From Streptomyces griseiscabiei (GTDB taxonomy: Bacteria; Actinomycetota; Actinomycetes; Streptomycetales; Streptomycetaceae), in contig NZ_JAGJBZ010000001.1 in assembly GCF_020010925.1 (NCBI RefSeq), positions 62,001-126,000 on the forward strand: a stretch of 64,000 nucleotides of DNA, read 5' to 3'. A program made the translations under genes and the position numbers. The notes under the pieces are model-generated. The model saw nothing but the letters and a program-made list of their open reading frames with translations. It made no database searches and was not told the origin of the DNA. Shown piece by piece: positions 23,166-31,967 of the stretch (its first letter is position 1; the number at the start of each line of letters is the position of its first letter).

Positions 23166-23172
23166 CCACTCG

Positions 23173-24351
23173 ATGCCTCTCCCGCTGTACCTGCTTGCCG
23201 TGGCGGTCTTCGCCATGGGCACCTCGGAGTTCATGCTCGCCGGTCTCCTGCCGGACATCGCCTCGGATCTTGACGTCACCGTCGGGACAGCGGGCGTCCT
23301 CACCTCGGCCTTCGCGATCGGCATGATCGTCGGGGCCCCTTTGGTGGCCGCGCTCGCCCGTGACTGGCCCAAGCGCTCCGGCCTTCTCGGGTTCGTCCTC
23401 GTGTTCGCGACGGCTCACGCCGTGGGCGCCGTCACCACAAGTTTCCCCGTCCTGTTCGCGACCCGGATCGTCGCCGCGCTCGCGAACGCGGGGTTCCTCG
23501 CCGTCGCTCTCACGGCTGCCGCCGCGCTGGTCCCGCCCGACAGGAAGGGACGCGCGCTGGCCGTGCTGCTGTCGGGCACGACGGTGGCCACGATCGCCGG
23601 TGTCCCTGGTGGGTCGGTGCTCGGCACAGTGTTCGGCTGGCGGGCCGCCTTCTGGGCTGTCGCCGTTCTCTGCCTGCCGGCCGCTCTCGGCGTCCTCAAG
23701 GGAATCCCCGCAGGACGTGACGAGGATGCGACGACCGGCAGGCCGGCGTTGCGAGCGGAGCTCGCTCAACTCACACGGCCTCGGTTGGGTCTGGTGATGC
23801 TGCTCGGCGCGTTGGTGAACGGGGCCACCTTCGGAAGTCTCACGTTCCTCGCCCCCGTGGTGACCGACAGTGCCGGGCTGGGCGAGTTGTGGATCTCTGT
23901 CGCGTTGGTGCTCTTCGGCATCGGTTCCTTCGTGGGCGTCACCGTCGCCGGCCGCCTGTCCGACCGGCGTCCCGGTCCGGTCATCGCGGTCGGCGGTCCA
24001 CTGCTGCTCATCGGCTGGCCGGCCCTGGCGATGCTGTCCGACGAGCCGGTCGCCCTCTTCGTCCTCGTGTTCGTGCAGGGCGTGCTGTCGTTCGCGCTGG
24101 GCAGCACCCTGATCACTCGGGTTCTCTACGAGGCGGCAAGCGCCCCCACCCTGGCCGGCTCGTACGCGACCGCGGCACTCAACGTGGGCGCCGCCGTCGG
24201 CCCCGTCATCGCCGCAGCCGCCCTCAGCACGGACGCCGGAACACTCGGGCCGCTCTGGGCGAGCGGACTCCTCGTCGCGGTCGCGCTGCTCGTCGCGTTT
24301 CCCCTCCGCACCGCCGTCACGGCCGGCCGAAGCAGCGAGGTGCCGCGGTGA
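23173..24351 (+). CDS. Cmx/CmrA-type MFS chloramphenicol exporter
   Basis: This 392-aa, 12-helix DHA1 transporter opens with LPLYLLAVAVFAMGTSEFMLAGLLPDI-type sequence, which is diagnostic of the Cmx/CmrA/CmlR chloramphenicol efflux family of actinomycetes, and has the usual family length. Motif A is weak in loop 2-3 (ARDWPKRSG) and a motif-C-like GVPGGSVLGTVFGWR lies in helix 5. ATG 23173 (MPLPLYL) is chosen because GGAG is 8 nt upstream and homology starts there. A leader ORF and hairpins precede it, suggesting drug-inducible expression. Chloramphenicol is the likely but unproven substrate. Confidence 0.85.
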   Translation: MPLPLYLLAVAVFAMGTSEFMLAGLLPDIASDLDVTVGTAGVLTSAFAIGMIVGAPLVAALARDWPKRSGLLGFVLVFATAHAVGAVTTSFPVLFATRIVAALANAGFLAVALTAAAALVPPDRKGRALAVLLSGTTVATIAGVPGGSVLGTVFGWRAAFWAVAVLCLPAALGVLKGIPAGRDEDATTGRPALRAELAQLTRPRLGLVMLLGALVNGATFGSLTFLAPVVTDSAGLGELWISVALVLFGIGSFVGVTVAGRLSDRRPGPVIAVGGPLLLIGWPALAMLSDEPVALFVLVFVQGVLSFALGSTLITRVLYEAASAPTLAGSYATAALNVGAAVGPVIAAAALSTDAGTLGPLWASGLLVAVALLVAFPLRTAVTAGRSSEVPR

Positions 24352-24416
24352 CACCCTGGGCCGAGAAGGGCCGTGCGGCAAGCGGCTGTTCATATGAGGG
24401 GGCGGGGATCGTGACG

Positions 24417-24929
24417 ATGGCTGGTGAACGGGAGCGTTGGGAACTGCTGCCCGGGCTCGGTGTCGGGCCGCTGCGGTTCGGGATGAGTCGGGCCGAGGTC
24501 GCGGAGGCCCTCCAGGCCTCCGGACCGCACCAGAAGGTGGGCGGCCCGTACGCGCAGGAAGACTTCGCCGACGGAGTGCAGGTCTTCTACGGCGAGGGCA
24601 GGCTGGCATGCGTGGCGATGGACGCCGTCGCAGGCCCGCAGGTCTTCCTGACGGACTTCGCCTTGGCCGGTCGTGATCCCGAGGAGGCGTACCAGTACCT
24701 CCTGGACCACGCCGCCGATCACGGCCACTGCCTGGCCTACACCCCCGACGAGTCCCTTGCCCTCACTGATCTGGGGCTGCTTCTGCGGGTCCAGCAGATC
24801 GGGGACGTGCTGCTGTCGCGCCCGCTCTTCGTCATGGACGAGTGGCTGGAGTCCGAGTACTACTGCGCCCGCGGCCACCTGCCGCTCGAAGGAGCCCCGG
24901 TCGCACACGGGCCTGGCGAAGGCTTGTAG
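24417..24929 (+). CDS. uncharacterised protein with a GPLRFGMSRAEV motif
   Basis: This 170-aa cytosolic protein has no recognised family. Residues 12-28 (PGLGVGPLRFGMSRAEV) match a motif often found in bacterial proteins of unknown function and in some lipoproteins, but no signal peptide or helix for membrane insertion is seen here. The composition is acidic, with several Tyr/Trp near the C-terminus (DEWLESEYYC). ATG 24417 follows GGGGCGGGG; GTG 24411 in the same frame is possible. It lies 65 bp after the exporter on the same strand and may be read through from it. No function can be assigned. Confidence 0.65.
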   Translation: MAGERERWELLPGLGVGPLRFGMSRAEVAEALQASGPHQKVGGPYAQEDFADGVQVFYGEGRLACVAMDAVAGPQVFLTDFALAGRDPEEAYQYLLDHAADHGHCLAYTPDESLALTDLGLLLRVQQIGDVLLSRPLFVMDEWLESEYYCARGHLPLEGAPVAHGPGEGL

Positions 24930-25007
24930 GAGATACGTGCACCCCTGTCATCGACGTGCGGCTTCCTGTCGTACGTCGGGGGCGTACCCACGGCATGAGA
25001 CCGCGGG

Positions 25008-25039
25008 AGCCGGCGGATCGGGTGTCCGGGCCGCCGGCT
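25008..25039. terminator. hairpin between convergent genes, end of the kdp operon
   Basis: AGCCGGCGG (25008-25016) pairs with CCGCCGGCT (25031-25039) across a 14-nt loop, 23 bp past the kdpC stop and 79 bp past the convergent gene. It is probably used in both directions. Confidence 0.65.
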
Positions 25040-25061
25040 TCCTGGGGAGCGCGGGCCGTCG

Positions 25062-25730
25062 TCAGTTCTTGGCCGTGAGGTTCTTGAGCGCGATGTTGAG
25101 TTCGAGGACGTTCACGCGGGGCTCGCCGATGAAGCCGAGGGTGCGGCCGTCGGTGTGGGCGTCGACGAGATTCTGGACCTGGGCGACGGGCAGGCCGTTC
25201 TTCTCGGCCACCCGGTGGACCTGGAGGTCGGCGTAGGCCGGGGAGATGTCCGGGTCAAGGCCGGAGCCGGAGGAGGTGACCGCGTCGGCGGGGACCTGGG
25301 ACGGCTCGACGGTGTGGCCGGGCACGGAGTTGTCCTTCACCACGGCGGCCTTGGCGGCGGTCACCCAGTCGATCAGCTCCTTGTTGTCGGCGGACCGGTT
25401 GGTCGCGCCGGAGAGGATCAGTTTGTACCGGGTGTTGACGGTGTTGGTGCCGAGGCCGTTCTGCGGGCGGCCCTGGAACCACTTGAGGTCCGGTTCCGGG
25501 GTCTCCTGGCCCTTCTTCAACGGCAGGTTGTACGCCTGGCCGATGAGGGAGGAACCGACGACCCTGCCGTCCGCCTCGATCTCCGAGCCGTTCGCGCTGT
25601 CGTGGAACAGTGCCTGGCCGACACCGGTGACGGCGAGCGGGTAGAGGACGCCCGTGAGCAGCGTCAGCACCAGCAGGGCGCGCAGCCCGGCCCACAGCAA
25701 CCGGCCCGTGTTCGCTACGGAGTTGTTCAT
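25062..25730 (-). CDS. kdpC: potassium-transporting ATPase subunit C
   Basis: This 222-aa single-pass subunit has one N-terminal helix (LRALLVLTLLTGVLYPLAVTGVGQALF), then a periplasmic domain with the family motifs GSSLIGQ, SGSGLDPDISPAYADLQ and VNVLELN near the end. KdpC stabilises the KdpAB complex and aids potassium binding. It starts 5 bp after kdpB and is the last gene of the operon. The usual sensor pair kdpDE is not downstream; the next gene converges. Family identity is certain. Confidence 0.96.
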   Translation of the reverse strand: MNNSVANTGRLLWAGLRALLVLTLLTGVLYPLAVTGVGQALFHDSANGSEIEADGRVVGSSLIGQAYNLPLKKGQETPEPDLKWFQGRPQNGLGTNTVNTRYKLILSGATNRSADNKELIDWVTAAKAAVVKDNSVPGHTVEPSQVPADAVTSSGSGLDPDISPAYADLQVHRVAEKNGLPVAQVQNLVDAHTDGRTLGFIGEPRVNVLELNIALKNLTAKN

Positions 25731-25735
25731 GGCGT

Positions 25736-27862
25736 TCAGCCGATCCCGGGGATGAGGGAGATGAGCAGGTCGATGAGCTTGATGCCGACGAAGGGGGCGA
25801 TCAGGCCGCCGAGGCCGTAGACGGTCAGATTGCGGCGGAGCAGCTTGTCCGCGCTGACCGGGCGGTACCGCACGCCCTTCAGGGAGAGCGGGACCAGCGC
25901 GATGATGATCAGCGCGTTGAAGATGACGGCGGAGAGGATCGCGGAGTCGGGTGAGGACAGGCCCATGATGTTGAGCTTGTCCAGGCCCGGGTGGACGGCG
26001 GCGAACAGGGCGGGGATGATCGCGAAGTATTTCGCGACGTCGTTGGCGATGGAGAACGTCGTCAACGCGCCCCGGGTGATGAGGAGTTGCTTGCCGATCT
26101 CGACGATCTCGATGAGCTTGGTGGGGTTGGAGTCGAGGTCGACCATGTTGCCGGCCTCCTTGGCGGCCGACGTGCCCGTGTTCATCGCGACGCCGACGTC
26201 CGCCTGGGCGAGGGCCGGCGCGTCGTTGGTGCCGTCGCCGGTCATCGCGACGAGCTTGCCGCCCGCCTGTTCGCGCTTGATGAGGGCCATCTTGTCCTCG
26301 GGGGTGGCCTCGGCGAGGAAGTCGTCGACGCCCGCCTCCTCGGCGATCGCCTTCGCGGTCAGCGGGTTGTCGCCCGTGATCATGACCGTCTTGATGCCCA
26401 TGCGCCGCAGTTCCTCGAACCGCTCGCGCATGCCGTCCTTGACGACGTCCTTGAGGTGGATGACACCCAACACCCGGGCGCCTTGGGCGTCTTCGACCGC
26501 TACGAGCAGCGGGGTGCCGCCCGCCTCGGAGATCCGGTTGGCGGCCGTGTCCGCGTCCTCGGCGACCGTGCCGCCACGCTCCTGGACCCACCTGGCGACC
26601 GACCCGGCCGCGCCCTTGCGGACCTTGCGCCCGTCGACGTCCACTCCCGACATCCGGGTCTGCGCGGTGAACTCGATCCAATCGGCTCCCGCGAGTTCGC
26701 CCTGGCTCCGCTCGCGCAGCCCGTACTTCTCCTTCGCCAGGACGACGACGGAACGGCCCTCCGGGGTCTCGTCGGCCAGTGACGACAGCTGCGCGGCGTC
26801 GGCGAGTTCGGCCCCCGTCACCCCGCCCACGGTGACGAACTCGGCGGCCCGGCGGTTGCCGAGGGTGATGGTGCCGGTCTTGTCGAGCAGCAGGGTGGAG
26901 ACGTCACCGGCGGCCTCGACCGCGCGGCCGGACATCGCGAGGACGTTGCGCTGGACCAGGCGGTCCATGCCCGCGATGCCGATCGCGGAGAGCAGGGCGC
27001 CGATCGTCGTCGGGATGAGGCAGACCAGCAGCGCCACCAGGACGACCATCGTCAGGTGCGTGCCCGCGTAGTCCGCGAACGGGGGCAGGGTCGCCACCGC
27101 CAGCAGGAAGACGATCGTCAGCGAGGCGAGGAGGATGTTGAGCGCGATCTCGTTGGGGGTCTTCTGCCGGGCCGCGCCCTCGACCAGGTTGATCATCCGG
27201 TCGATGAAGGTCTCGCCCGGCTTCGTCGTGATCTTGATGACGATCCGGTCGGAGAGGACCTTCGTGCCGCCGGTGACGGCGGAACGGTCGCCGCCGGACT
27301 CCCGGATGACGGGCGCGGACTCACCGGTGATGGCGGACTCGTCGACCGAGGCGACGCCCTCGACCACGTCACCGTCGCCGGGGATGATGTCGCCGGCCTC
27401 GCAGACCACCAGGTCGCCGATGCGCAGTTCGGTGCCGGGGACCAGTTCCTCGCCGTCCTCCACGACCCGGCGGGCCACCGTGTCCGTCTTGGCCTTGCGC
27501 AGGGTGTCGGCCTGCGCCTTGCCCCGGCCCTCGGCGACCGCCTCCGCCAGGTTCGCGAAGACGACGGTCAGCCACAGCCAGACACTGATCGTCCAGCCGA
27601 ACCAGTCGGTCGGGTCCTTGAAGGAGAAGACCGTGGTCAGCACGGACCCGATCCACACCACGAACATCACAGGCGACTTGACCATCACCCGGGGATCGAG
27701 CTTGCGGAAGGCGTCCGGCAGCGACTTCACCAGCTGCCTGGGGTCGAACAGGCCCGCGCCGACCCGGCCCTCGGGGGACTTGTGCCCGGTCGGTACGTCG
27801 CTGTGCGGCGCCCGGGTCGCAGTGGCTGTGGACATCTCTTCGCTTTCGGTACGGGTGGTCAT
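25736..27862 (-). CDS. kdpB: potassium-transporting P-type ATPase subunit B
   Basis: This 708-aa catalytic subunit hydrolyses ATP to drive high-affinity potassium uptake. It has the phosphorylated Asp in LLDKTGTIT (Asp327), the dephosphorylation loop ITGESAPV (TGES), and the hinge [16 protein letters not shown]. Early transmembrane helices ([14 protein letters not shown]) and three C-terminal helices are present. The N-terminal 40 residues are a non-conserved charged tail. ATG 27862 overlaps the kdpA stop by four bases (ATGA), so translation is coupled. All key residues are intact. Confidence 0.97.
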   Translation of the reverse strand: MTTRTESEEMSTATATRAPHSDVPTGHKSPEGRVGAGLFDPRQLVKSLPDAFRKLDPRVMVKSPVMFVVWIGSVLTTVFSFKDPTDWFGWTISVWLWLTVVFANLAEAVAEGRGKAQADTLRKAKTDTVARRVVEDGEELVPGTELRIGDLVVCEAGDIIPGDGDVVEGVASVDESAITGESAPVIRESGGDRSAVTGGTKVLSDRIVIKITTKPGETFIDRMINLVEGAARQKTPNEIALNILLASLTIVFLLAVATLPPFADYAGTHLTMVVLVALLVCLIPTTIGALLSAIGIAGMDRLVQRNVLAMSGRAVEAAGDVSTLLLDKTGTITLGNRRAAEFVTVGGVTGAELADAAQLSSLADETPEGRSVVVLAKEKYGLRERSQGELAGADWIEFTAQTRMSGVDVDGRKVRKGAAGSVARWVQERGGTVAEDADTAANRISEAGGTPLLVAVEDAQGARVLGVIHLKDVVKDGMRERFEELRRMGIKTVMITGDNPLTAKAIAEEAGVDDFLAEATPEDKMALIKREQAGGKLVAMTGDGTNDAPALAQADVGVAMNTGTSAAKEAGNMVDLDSNPTKLIEIVEIGKQLLITRGALTTFSIANDVAKYFAIIPALFAAVHPGLDKLNIMGLSSPDSAILSAVIFNALIIIALVPLSLKGVRYRPVSADKLLRRNLTVYGLGGLIAPFVGIKLIDLLISLIPGIG

Positions 27863-29538
27863 GACGCCAGCCCCTCGGCCAGCGGCCCCAGCGCGAGGGC
27901 GGGGAAGTACGTCAGACCGGTGATGATCAGGATCGCGCCCACCAACAACCCGGTGAACAGCGGCTTCTCGGTGCGCAGGGTGCCCGCTGTCACCGGCACC
28001 GGCTTCTGCTCGGCGAGTGAGCCGGCCAGCGCGAGGACGAAGATCATGGGCAGGAAGCGGCCGAGCAGCATGGCGACGCCGAGCGTGCTGTTGAACCACT
28101 GGGTGTCGGCGTTGAGCCCGGCGAAGGCCGAGCCGTTGTTGTTGGCCGCGGACGTGTAGGCGTAGAGGATCTCGGAGAAGCCGTGCGCGCCGCTGTTGGT
28201 CATCGAGTTAGCCGGGGTGGGCAGGGCCATCGCGGCGGCGGCCAGGACGAGCACCAGGGCCGGGGTGACGAGGATGTAGCAGGCGGCCAGCTTGATCTCG
28301 CGGGTACCGATCTTCTTGCCCAGGTACTCGGGGGTGCGGCCGACCATCAGTCCGGCGATGAACACCGCGATGACCGCCATGACCAGCATGCCGTAGAGGC
28401 CCGAGCCGGTGCCGCCGGGGGCGATCTCGCCCAGCATCATGCCGAGCATGGTGATGCCGCCGCCGAGACCGGTGAAGGAGGAGTGGAAGGAGTCCACCGC
28501 GCCGGTCGAGGTGAGCGTGGTCGCCACCGCGAAGATCGACGAGGAGCCGACGCCGAAGCGGACCTCCTTGCCCTCGTACGCCCCGCCCGCGATCTGCAGC
28601 GCCGGGCCGTGGTGGGCGAACTCCGTCCACATCATCAGGGCGGTGAAGCCGAGCCAGATGGTGGCCATGGTGGCGAGGATCGCGTAGCCCTGCCTGACCG
28701 AGCCGACCATGATCCCGAAGGTGCGGGTCAGGGCGAACGGGATGACCAGGATCAGGAAGATCTCGAACAGGTTGGTGAAGGGCGTCGGGTTCTCGAACGG
28801 GTGGGCGGAGTTGGCGTTGAAGTAGCCACCGCCGTTGGTCCCCAGCTCCTTGATGGCCTCCTGCGAGGCGACCGCGCCGCCGTTCCACTGCTGCGAGCCG
28901 GCCATGCCGTGCCCGTCGAAGAACTGGCCGACCTCGTGGATGCCGGAGAAGTTCTGGATGACGCCGCACGCCACCAGCACGACCGCCGCGACGAACGCGC
29001 CCGGCAGCAGGATCCGGACCACACCGCGCACCAGGTCCGACCAGAAGTTGCCCAGCTCACCGGTACGGGCCCGGGCGAACCCGCGCACCAGCGCCACGGC
29101 CACCGCGATGCCGACCGCCGCCGACACGAAGTTCTGCACGGCGAGACCGGCGGTCTGCACGACGTGGCCCATGGCCTGTTCGCCGTAGTACGACTGCCAG
29201 TTGGTGTTGGTGACGAAGGAGACGGCGGTGTTGAACGCCTGGTCCGGGTCGATGGAGGCGAAGCCCAGCGAGCCGGGCAGCACTCCCTGGAGCCGCTGCA
29301 TCAGGTAGAGGAAGAGGACACCGACGGCCGAGAAGGCGAGGACGCCGCGCAGGTACGCGGGCCAGCGCATCTCGGTGTCGGGGTTGGCGCCGATGCCCTT
29401 GTAGATCCACTTCTCGACCCGCCAGTGGTGGTCGGAGGAGTAGACCTTGGCCATGTAGGTGCCGAGGGGGATGTAGGCGAGAGCCAGTGCGCCCATGAGG
29501 GCCAGCAACTGGAGGACGCCCGCGAGTACGGGACCCAT
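27859..29538 (-). CDS. kdpA: potassium-transporting ATPase subunit A
   Basis: This 559-aa channel-like subunit has about ten helices and the four degenerate selectivity-loop repeats of the SKT superfamily, including [35 protein letters not shown] and AANNNGSAF. It binds and passes K+ to the KdpB ATPase. The start ATG 29538 is 7 bp after kdpF. It overlaps kdpB by four bases. Length and motifs are normal for the family, so the subunit should be functional. Confidence 0.97.
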   Translation of the reverse strand: MGPVLAGVLQLLALMGALALAYIPLGTYMAKVYSSDHHWRVEKWIYKGIGANPDTEMRWPAYLRGVLAFSAVGVLFLYLMQRLQGVLPGSLGFASIDPDQAFNTAVSFVTNTNWQSYYGEQAMGHVVQTAGLAVQNFVSAAVGIAVAVALVRGFARARTGELGNFWSDLVRGVVRILLPGAFVAAVVLVACGVIQNFSGIHEVGQFFDGHGMAGSQQWNGGAVASQEAIKELGTNGGGYFNANSAHPFENPTPFTNLFEIFLILVIPFALTRTFGIMVGSVRQGYAILATMATIWLGFTALMMWTEFAHHGPALQIAGGAYEGKEVRFGVGSSSIFAVATTLTSTGAVDSFHSSFTGLGGGITMLGMMLGEIAPGGTGSGLYGMLVMAVIAVFIAGLMVGRTPEYLGKKIGTREIKLAACYILVTPALVLVLAAAAMALPTPANSMTNSGAHGFSEILYAYTSAANNNGSAFAGLNADTQWFNSTLGVAMLLGRFLPMIFVLALAGSLAEQKPVPVTAGTLRTEKPLFTGLLVGAILIITGLTYFPALALGPLAEGLAS

Positions 29539-29545
29539 CTCTGTC

Positions 29546-29635
29546 TCAGAACCTCTCCGGGAAGATCAGGGCGAGGACGAGATAGCCCAGCAGGGAGACG
29601 GCCACGACGAGGCCGACGATGTTCTCGGCGGTCAC
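29546..29635 (-). CDS. kdpF: small stabilising subunit KdpF
   Basis: This 29-aa single-helix peptide ([20 protein letters not shown] then ALIFPERF) has the typical KdpF ending PE(R/K)F. It starts with GTG at 29635, overlapping the stop of the 27-aa ORF upstream, and precedes kdpA by 7 bp. KdpF stabilises the KdpABC complex in the membrane. Confidence 0.9.
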   Translation of the reverse strand: MTAENIVGLVVAVSLLGYLVLALIFPERF

Positions 29636-29715
29636 AGCTTTGTCACCCCCTTGGCGACGAGAGCCACCAGCGCGAACAGCGCGATCGTGGTGACGACGAA
29701 GGCCAGATCGGCCAT
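29632..29715 (-). CDS. 27-aa single-helix membrane peptide at the head of the kdp operon
   Basis: The ORF encodes MADLAFVVTTIALFALVALV followed by AKGVTKL, a short hydrophobic helix with a positively charged cytoplasmic end. ATG 29715 has GGAG 8 nt upstream. Its TGA overlaps the kdpF GTG (GTGA), so it is coupled to the operon. It resembles a second KdpF-like peptide in size but not in its ending. Its role is unknown; it may modulate Kdp assembly or serve as a translational coupler. Confidence 0.7.
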   Translation of the reverse strand: MADLAFVVTTIALFALVALVAKGVTKL

Positions 29716-29841
29716 CGCAAACTCCTGGAAGGTGTTCGGGAGAGACGCGGACACCTAGAGGAAACCTCGCCCCCGGACGAGATCGACCGACCGTTGACGA
29801 GTCCCTGACGCGGGCGCCCCCACCTTTGACGGGTCTCATAC

Positions 29842-29860
29842 GGCGCCGGCCCGGGGCGCC
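29842..29860 (-). terminator. short GC hairpin between the WYL gene and the kdp operon
   Basis: GGCGCC (29842-29847) repeats at 29855-29860 as its own complement with a 7-nt loop. It lies 68 bp past the WYL gene stop and upstream of the kdp operon promoter. This is a weak candidate. Confidence 0.35.
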
Positions 29861-29927
29861 TACGGCACGGCACCGAGAGTCGAGACACGAACGTCGCGCC
29901 ACCGTCGCAGTGCCACGGCGCGGAAGG

Positions 29928-30884
29928 TCATGCGCGTACGCGGGTGGCCCGGATGAAGCGGGCGCCCCACCCCTGGACGTGCGCGGCGAACTCCGGCGGC
30001 CCCAGGACCTCGAACTCGGCGCCCACATTGCCCAGTGCCTGGGTCGGCCAGTCGAGGGAGGCCGAGGTCATGGTGAGCCTGCAGCTGTCCTGGGCGAGTG
30101 GCTCGACCGTGCCCCAGCTGCCGACCACGCGCCGCACCCGCGAGGAGGGCGCGTGCACAAGGACCTCGACCGTGTACGGAGCCTGGGCCCCGCTCGCTTC
30201 CTGGACGAAGGACACGGCGTCCTCGGCCGGGAGCGGGCGCGGCCGGAAGCGCGTACCGGTCGCCGTCGGCTCGGTCAGCCGGTCGAGGCGGAAACTACGC
30301 CAGTCGTGCCGCCCCAGGTCGTAGGCCACCAGGTACCAGCGTCCACCGAGTGCGACGACGCGGTGCGGCTCGACCTCGCGCTCGGTGGGTGCGGAACCCC
30401 TGGCCGTGTAGCCGAACCGCAGCCGCTCCTCGTCCCGGCAGGCCTGGGCGACCGCGGTGAGGACCCCCGCCGCGACGACCGGCCCGGACCCGCCGGCGGA
30501 GAGGGTCATCGCCCGCAGGGCGTCCACCCTGGCCCGCAGCCGGGGCGGCAGGGCCCGCACCACCTTGGTGAGTGCGCGCAGCGACGCCTCCTCCAACCCC
30601 GCGATCCCGCTCTGCGCCGCGTCACCGATGCCCACCGCGAGGGCCACCGCCTCCTCGTCGTCCAGCAACAGCGGCGGCAGGACGGCGCCGGGCGCGAGCT
30701 GGTAGCCGCCGTCGGTGCCCCGGGCCGCGCCGACCGGGTAGCCGAGCTCGCGCAGCCGCTCGACATCGCGGCGCAGCGTCCGCTCGGAGACCCCGAGCCG
30801 GTCGGCCAGTTCCACGCCGGACCAGTGCCGGTGGGTCTGCAGCAGCGCGAGCAGTCTGAGAGTCCGTGAGCTGGTGTTCGCCAT
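29928..30884 (-). CDS. WYL-domain (YafY-type) transcriptional regulator
   Basis: This 318-aa regulator has an N-terminal HTH_11 winged helix (SGVELADRLGVSERTLRRDVERL, residues 22-44). The WYL domain sits at about residues 135-215 (RWYLVAYDLGRHDWRSFRLDRL), followed by a C-terminal WCX extension (VEVLVHAPSSRVRR). WYL domains sense nucleic acids or small ligands; in PafBC they respond to single-stranded DNA. The gene diverges from an oxidoreductase/AlkZ-like operon, with a 10-bp-arm inverted repeat in between, and is therefore the likely regulator of that operon. Confidence 0.88.
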   Translation of the reverse strand: MANTSSRTLRLLALLQTHRHWSGVELADRLGVSERTLRRDVERLRELGYPVGAARGTDGGYQLAPGAVLPPLLLDDEEAVALAVGIGDAAQSGIAGLEEASLRALTKVVRALPPRLRARVDALRAMTLSAGGSGPVVAAGVLTAVAQACRDEERLRFGYTARGSAPTEREVEPHRVVALGGRWYLVAYDLGRHDWRSFRLDRLTEPTATGTRFRPRPLPAEDAVSFVQEASGAQAPYTVEVLVHAPSSRVRRVVGSWGTVEPLAQDSCRLTMTSASLDWPTQALGNVGAEFEVLGPPEFAAHVQGWGARFIRATRVRA

Positions 30885-30902
30885 GGCGCCATCGTGCCTC
30901 GA

Positions 30903-30927
30903 CTTCCGGTCAGAAAGTGACCGGAAG
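30903..30927. promoter_or_regulatory. inverted repeat CTTCCGGTCA-N5-TGACCGGAAG
   Basis: Perfect 10-bp arms (30903-30912 and 30918-30927) lie 18 bp upstream of the WYL ATG and 50 bp upstream of the oxidoreductase ATG, just before a TAGAGT -10-like box (30935-30940). It is a probable WYL-regulator operator serving both directions. Confidence 0.65.
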
Positions 30928-30977
30928 CCTCCCTAGAGTCGATCTCGACGGCCACACCCGAGGCAAGGGACAGAACC

Positions 30978-31967
30978 ATGATCACCCGTGAGATCCAGCT
31001 GACCGCCCAGGTCACCGGCGCCCCCGCGCTCGAACATTTCACCGTCGCCGAGACCGAGGTGGACGGTGAAGTCCTGGTACGCACCGACCGGCTCGGGCTC
31101 GCCGCGACCTACCTGGAGCTGATGCGGGCCGACTGCACGATCCCGGTCCCGGCCTGGCAGCAGGGGCAGCGGGTAGGGGTGGCCGCCATCGGCACCGTGG
31201 TCCGGTCCGACAGTCCCGAACTCGAGGTCGGCGACCTGGTCCAGTCGATGACCGGCTGGAGCGAGTACTCGGCCGGCCCGGCCGGCTCGTACGTCAGGCT
31301 CGACCGCGAGCTTTTCGCCGACCCCGGCTACCACCTAGCCCAGGGCCCGACCGCCTACTACGGGATGGCCGAGGTCGCGGCCGTCGGCGAAGGCGACGTG
31401 GTCTTCGTCTCCGGCGCGGCGGGCGGTGTCGGCTCGCTGGCCGGGCAGATCGCCAAGTGCCTCGGCGCGGCGCGGGTGATCGGCAGCGCCGGGAGCCCGG
31501 CGAAGGTCGACTACTTGGTGAACGAACTCGGTTACGACGCCGCCTTCGACTACCACGACGGCTCTGCGGCCGACCGGCTCGGGGAGCTCGCGCCCGAGGG
31601 CATCTCGGTGTTCTTCGACGTGGTGGGCGGCGAGCAGTACCGGGCCGCACTGCGGGCGGCCCGGCCCGGAGCGCGCTTCGCGCTGTGCGGCTCGCTGTCC
31701 AGTCAGCTCGGCGGCGCGGCGCAGCGCTTTCCGCGGCCCGACCGCGCGGCGGCCGAGGCCAGGGGTGTGGAGCTGCTGCCGTTCTCCTGCCACCACACGC
31801 CCGATCAGATCGCGGCCTGGCGTGAGCATTTCGGCCGCTGGCTGGGCGAGGGCCGCTTCGTCTACCCGCAGACCGTCGTCGAGGGCGGGATCGAGGACGT
31901 GCCGCAGGCGTTCCTCTCCCTGCTGCAGGGTTCCTACCAGGGCAATGTCTCGGTGCGGCTGTCGTGA
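30978..31967 (+). CDS. NADP-dependent medium-chain oxidoreductase (leukotriene B4/curcumin-reductase type)
   Basis: This 329-aa zinc-free MDR enzyme typically reduces the double bond of alpha,beta-unsaturated ketones or aldehydes using NADPH. The cofactor motif is VFVSGAAGGVGSLAGQIAK (about residues 145-163). The preceding GPTAYYGMAEVA corresponds to the substrate-side helix of the family, and FFDVVGG is at about residue 216. The ATG follows AGGGACAG. Its stop overlaps the start of the AlkZ-like gene (GTGA), so the two are coupled. Detoxification of reactive electrophiles fits both the enzyme class and its DNA-repair partner. Confidence 0.88.
   Translation: MITREIQLTAQVTGAPALEHFTVAETEVDGEVLVRTDRLGLAATYLELMRADCTIPVPAWQQGQRVGVAAIGTVVRSDSPELEVGDLVQSMTGWSEYSAGPAGSYVRLDRELFADPGYHLAQGPTAYYGMAEVAAVGEGDVVFVSGAAGGVGSLAGQIAKCLGAARVIGSAGSPAKVDYLVNELGYDAAFDYHDGSAADRLGELAPEGISVFFDVVGGEQYRAALRAARPGARFALCGSLSSQLGGAAQRFPRPDRAAAEARGVELLPFSCHHTPDQIAAWREHFGRWLGEGRFVYPQTVVEGGIEDVPQAFLSLLQGSYQGNVSVRLS

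Noticed and set aside
29716..29927. Potassium or c-di-AMP riboswitch upstream of the kdp operon
   Set aside because: I could not recognise a conserved riboswitch core; only a weak GC hairpin was seen.
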